Under the pieces are notes generated by a model. That model was given only the letters and a program-made list of their open reading frames with translations. It searched no databases and was not told the origin of the DNA. Of a DNA stretch of 64,000 nucleotides, positions 60,601 through 64,000 are shown one piece after another. Location: positions 29,043,129 to 29,107,128 of the forward strand of contig NC_054746.1 in the NCBI RefSeq assembly GCF_018143015.1, in the 5' to 3' direction. This DNA comes from Lytechinus variegatus (lineage: Eukaryota > Echinodermata > Echinoidea > Temnopleuroida > Toxopneustidae). Each line of letters begins with the position of its first letter. The stretch's first letter is position 1. The translations under genes were made by a program, and so were the position numbers.

Positions 60601-63600
60601 GCTGCCATGTATCAATCAGGGTTATATTGCCTCCTTGCCAAACTACCTCCTAATTACATCCAGAGTTACCTCGTCGGACAGGTAATCAGTTCAATCTGAA
60701 GTTGATTTCATGTTTTCGTTGTCACACACAGAAGTATTTCTTTGATCGAAATTGAAGAATTATAATCAATACAACTGGGTAGACTATGAGTGCCTTGAAG
60801 AGAAAGATGGTGATTATGAGTGAAATTGATAAATCGATATTTTATATGGGATCGTGATTATAAACAGATCGGGGGGGGGGGGCGTTTCATCAATATTTTC
60901 GTCCGACAAGTTGTCAGATCTGACAACTTTTCTGGATTCTGATTGGTTGAGAAGCACTGTTACTATAGTAACTGTCGGATAAAACAGGACTTGTCGGATA
61001 AAATGTCTGACAAGTCCTTTCATGAAACGCTCCCGGGTTTACGAATGAGATAGATAGACACATCTTTGATGAAACTGAGTTTGTAAATAAGATCGAGATT
61101 GTGAATGAGATAGAGATTACGAATGACATTGTTGTAAGAAATTATTAATTAATTGATTAGATTGAGGATTAAATCTGAACTTGGGTTATTTTCATCGAAA
61201 TTAAGCCGTATAACGGAGTGTGATGGAGAGGGTCAAACGCCATCGTATAATAACAATACTATGAAATTAACAGACTTAAAAATTGAAATGCAAATGCTGT
61301 ATGACTTAATATCCCATATCAATATCATTCCATGATCTCCTCTTTATTTCCCAACTAGGGCTTCGGCGGAACCTTTGTTGCTATCGCTGCAATCATTTCT
61401 ATAGCAAGTAAGTAGCATATAGATCGATTCGATTCAGTCCCACAGATTTATTTCATGATTAGTCAATAACTGGTGATATATATGTTTCCAGTTCATTACA
61501 AATCACTCTATTATGAATTACGTTGACGTTAAAAGTCTTAGTATGGGTTTTGTAATGGTTATCGCAATTAATGATGTTAGTGTTTGCATGGTGGTACTTA
61601 GTAACACTGAGGTTTGCAGATTGCACATTATGAATAGACTGACTTGAATATGAATTTTATGTTAACAATATTAAATCACCGTAGTAAAATGTTTCGACCT
61701 GATGAATCACTTTAAAAAATGGTCTTTAATTTGTTTATATATATCTATATATATATATATATATTACAATTGAAAGTTATTTAAATTAATTGATTATCTT
61801 TTTCTCTCTAGTTGCTGGTACTCAAAGAAGCGCTGCAGTCGGCTACTTTACTACTGCTGTTGTTGTTCTTTTTATATGCATTGTCTCTTATTGTCTTCTC
61901 TACAAAATGGTAAAATAATTCAATTTCTTCTATTGGCGCCATATAATAGAACACTAATAATCAGAGGTGTCGATCGGGGAGGGTGGGATCACACCAATTA
62001 GAAGTTGGGGCAAATCATGGACCTGGCCACAGAGGATTATCTATTGTTACTGGGGGTGCTGTGACAATGCTCAGCACCCCAGTAATAATAAAATAATCTT
62101 CTGTGGACGGGTCCCTGGAACAAACATATTGATTTGCTTCGATCCCAATGATTTTGAAAACTTGAAAAAAATGATAATATGCAATGCAAATTATGTATTA
62201 AAATGTATTGTAAAGCACTAAAAACATTCAACATGGCATGTAAATATCTTAAAAGCTACAAAATTGGCAATATTTCGACACGCGCAAAATCCTGATTTCA
62301 TTTTGGATTTTTTCACTTTTGCCCCCCCCCATCCAATATATGGATTTACGCCCCTGTTCACAATGTATTAGGTTTATACAATGATTTGACATTGTATGAA
62401 TGGATTCTCTTAAAATAGCAGGGAGAAGGGTTGGTGTAAAATAAATTGTTTTAGACGACAAGATCAATTTTTTTACCTTCGAAGTCGAGTTCTGCATGCT
62501 GTTCGAATATTTCAACAGATTTTCACGTTTTATACAAAGTTATAATCCTGTTTCTCAATCATTATCACATGTCATAGTCAATCGTGAAGTATCATCTCGG
62601 TGTAGCCAGAGGAAACGAAGCCGCTGATGAAATCAACAAAGCCGCTTCTGGTCTTATGGATAATACCTCTCGATCACAATGCTGTCTAACATCTATCAAT
62701 TTGGCACAGATATTCTGGGATGTGAGTACGTGGAATGGAGGAGAAATGTGACCCATCTCCTAATTTAAAGGACAAGTCCACTCCAACATAAAGTTGATTT
62801 TAATAAAAAGAGAAATATTCAACAAGCATTACACTGAAAAAATTCTTCTTCCACTTCCGATTGCACAGACAACCGTCTCTGGTGTAATGTCACACTGGTG
62901 AAGTGCAGTGTGCAAGTGCATGTACATCATCCGATAAATTTCATCAAAATCGGATGTAAAATAAGCAAGTTATGCCAGTTTAAGATTTTAACAGTTCTAT
63001 GCACATCCTGATCAGTGTGCAAGTGAGGAGAGGGATGACATCACTCACTATTTCTTTTATATTACATTTTATGAAATATGATATATTTCAATTTTTTTCT
63101 CGACTCTCTCATTTACATATCAGTGAGTTGTGCATATAACTGTTCTGTGAATAATAATCGAAACTTTAACTTTCTTATGTTACATGCGATTTTAATGAAA
63201 ATTTCTGTGTTATGCTCGGTCGATTTTTCTCTTTTGATTCAAATCAACATGGGTGAACTTGACTTTTGGTGATAAAAATGGTATGATTAAAGACAAAAAA
63301 ATGATAGAAGGATTAAGCCTGTTTCTATGCATAAGAACCTTTAAGGTTGTCTTGGATGTAAAAAAAAATCGTTAAGAGGGGTGATGAAGATTTGTTGATA
63401 ACACCATTATAGTTGATCCGGGAAACTTTTGTGGTCTTGAGAATATCACCTTTTATCAAATTTCTTCAAATCGATTGCAATATAAATGAAGGAACAGATG
63501 GTTTGATTTTTGGAAAAGAATTGAAATGGTGGGATATCTTCGTCGAGGTATAGCAACATTTCTTATTACTATAAAATTAATCATTATTTAAACATTTTCT

Positions 63601-63815
63601 GATTATTCTAGATAAAAATGCAAATTTTCAATATCTGGATGACGTTCTTCGTGACGTTGTCTCTGTTTCCTGGGGTCTTGGTAGAGATTCAGTCATCGAA
63701 TGATCACAAGTCAGAGTTTCTTGACCTCTACTTTACACCCCTTGTCTGCTTCTTAACTTTCAATTTTGGTGATTTCTTGGGAAGTCTCATTCCCGGAATA
63801 CCTCGCCTTAGATGG
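54298..63815 (+). CDS. SLC29A: Equilibrative nucleoside transporter (SLC29/ENT family), 3' partial
   Basis: Ten exons: 54298-54419, 54908-54989, 57474-57607, 57960-58051, 59740-59790, 60596-60681, 61359-61407, 61812-61909, 62578-62721 and 63612-63815; all have AG/GT boundaries and continuous frame, 354 residues so far. A hydrophilic cytoplasmic N-terminus (1-41) precedes TM1 with the ENT mark GIGTLYPWNSFITA. Further helices: TM2 (YIFFLFLSLFF), TM3 (WCFAGLMMMFFLFIITTF), TM4 (MFFWITMVTIVLFSASAAMY), TM5 (GQGFGGTFVAIAAIISIA), TM6 (VGYFTTAVVVLFICIVSY), a 60-residue cytoplasmic loop, TM7 (FNIWMTFFVTLSLFPG) and TM8 (YFTPLVCFLTFNFGDFLG). ENTs move nucleosides and bases passively across the plasma or organelle membrane. 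Family proteins have about 11 helices and 450-530 residues, so the last helices lie beyond 64000. The FNxxDxxGR motif ends in Ser instead of Arg. Exon 6 uses the acceptor GTATAG at 60595; the earlier AG at 60590 would bring in a stop. Paralogue (ENT1-4) not resolved. Confidence 0.9.
54559..54735. repeat. (CTA)n/(CCA)n compound microsatellite
   Basis: Imperfect CTA repeats surrounding a CCA block (54601-54625), in SLC29 intron 1. Frames through it give poly-Tyr/His or poly-Ser peptides without meaning. Confidence 0.9.
55111..55350. repeat. Long inverted repeat (hairpin) in SLC29 intron 2
   Basis: The left arm 55111-55192 (CTTTTCTTGAAAGTGAGTCC, CCAGATGAGATGAGCTGAAT, ATGGCTTGAGTA) pairs with the right arm 55256-55350 (TACTCAAGCCATATTCAGCT, CATCTCATCTGG, ACTCACTTTCAAGAAAAG), loop about 63 bases. 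The arms differ by a few bases and a short insertion. Confidence 0.85.
56165..56335. repeat. Cluster of ACCCAATATTGGGTAA palindromes
   Basis: CCCAATATTGGGTAAAATGG at about 56181, CCCCAATATGGGG at about 56252 and AAATATTGGGTAAAATTTAC at about 56302. Possibly the ends and middle of a small decayed MITE in SLC29 intron 2. Confidence 0.45.
56405..56700. repeat. 102-bp tandem repeat, about 2.6 copies
   Basis: AACATAAATCATTCATT, CCTTCTTTTATTGTACCCGC, AAAGTTCAGTGGAGTTGGAA and GAGCAATTTCT recur at 56409, 56511 and (second half only) 56644. Intronic, non-coding. Confidence 0.85.
56927..56980. repeat. (GATA)n microsatellite with GGTA interruption
   Basis: AGATAGATAG runs interrupted by three GGTA units, in SLC29 intron 2. 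Confidence 0.95.
60871..61037. mobile_element. Small MITE in SLC29 intron 6
   Basis: The left GGGGCGTTTCATCAAT and ACAAGTTGTCAGATCTGACA and the right TGTCTGACAAGTCCTTTCAT then GAAACGCTCCC are inverted. Belongs to the broad GTTTCAT-ended group in this window. Confidence 0.6.
62767..63267. mobile_element. Palindromic repeat family A, copy in SLC29 intron 9
   Basis: Left AAAGGACAAGTCCACTCCAA; right GGGTGAACTTGACTTTTGGT, inverted. It carries the family blocks ATGACATCACTCACTATTTC then TTTT, GTTGTGCATATAACTGTTCT and TCGATTTTTCTCTTTTGATT. A short extra segment lies in the left arm (about 62850-62930). Confidence 0.65.
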
Positions 63816-63835
63816 GTAAGTAAGTTATTTTGTCT

Positions 63836-63898
63836 TCTTTCTTCTTCTTCTTCATCTTCTTCTTCTTCCCTTTCTCCTTTTTTCTTCTTCTTCTTCTA
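63836..63898. repeat. (TTC)n microsatellite
   Basis: Pyrimidine-only CTT/TTC repeats directly after the exon 10 donor of the SLC29 gene; poly-Ser or poly-Phe frames here are spurious. Confidence 0.9.
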
Positions 63899-64000
63899 CG
63901 TCTCTTTCTTCTGCCTCATTTTCTTGCTATTCTCATTACCTTCATTGTTGTAATTGGTATTAATTGCTATCATATCCATAATATTCTTAACCCAGTGATA

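Overview
Organism: the window reads as animal nuclear DNA. It is AT-rich, its genes are split by GT-AG introns of 0.3-3 kb, and it is dense with short non-autonomous transposons and tRNA-derived SINEs. Several repeat families look like those I associate with echinoderms, most likely a sea urchin: termini of the GGGCCCGTTTCATAAAGAG type, a palindromic family ending in GTCAAGT.CACCCC, and modular repeats carrying AGGTCAAAGGTCA. The species call is inference; the intron and repeat structure is visible directly. Only four protein-coding genes can be supported.

Layout: (1) 965-5600, minus: six coding exons of a membrane-anchored tubulin-tyrosine-ligase-like (TTLL) protein, with the 3' end outside the window. 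(2) 5.6-19.6 kb: no convincing coding exon; SINE, LINE and MITE remnants. (3) 19747-21105, plus: an intronless 452-residue protein of unknown family, with a TATA box 78 bases upstream of the ATG. (4) 21.1-30.4 kb: repeats only, including a 1.1-kb modular repeat and a SINE nested in a mariner-type MITE. (5) 30413-37093, minus: a complete six-exon M14 zinc carboxypeptidase, 448 residues, with an N-terminal hydrophobic segment and a C-terminal membrane anchor. (6) 39883-48376: the most striking object, an 8.5-kb foldback transposon-like element. It has near-identical terminal inverted repeats of about 0.4 kb, thousands of bases of inverted internal arrays of a roughly 75-80-bp unit, a short asymmetric centre and a perfect 6-bp flanking direct repeat (GGCCAG). 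(7) 48.4-54.3 kb: no gene seen; one SINE, an (AT)n tract and a cluster of AGCGCCATCTA-type motifs. (8) 54298-63815, plus: ten coding exons of an SLC29 equilibrative nucleoside transporter, with the last membrane helices outside the window.

The four genes show no operon-like or pathway link; they are independent neighbours. Exon boundaries were worked out by hand from GT/AG sites, reading-frame continuity and family motifs, and every junction listed keeps frame. No similarity search was possible, so family names rest on motif recognition.
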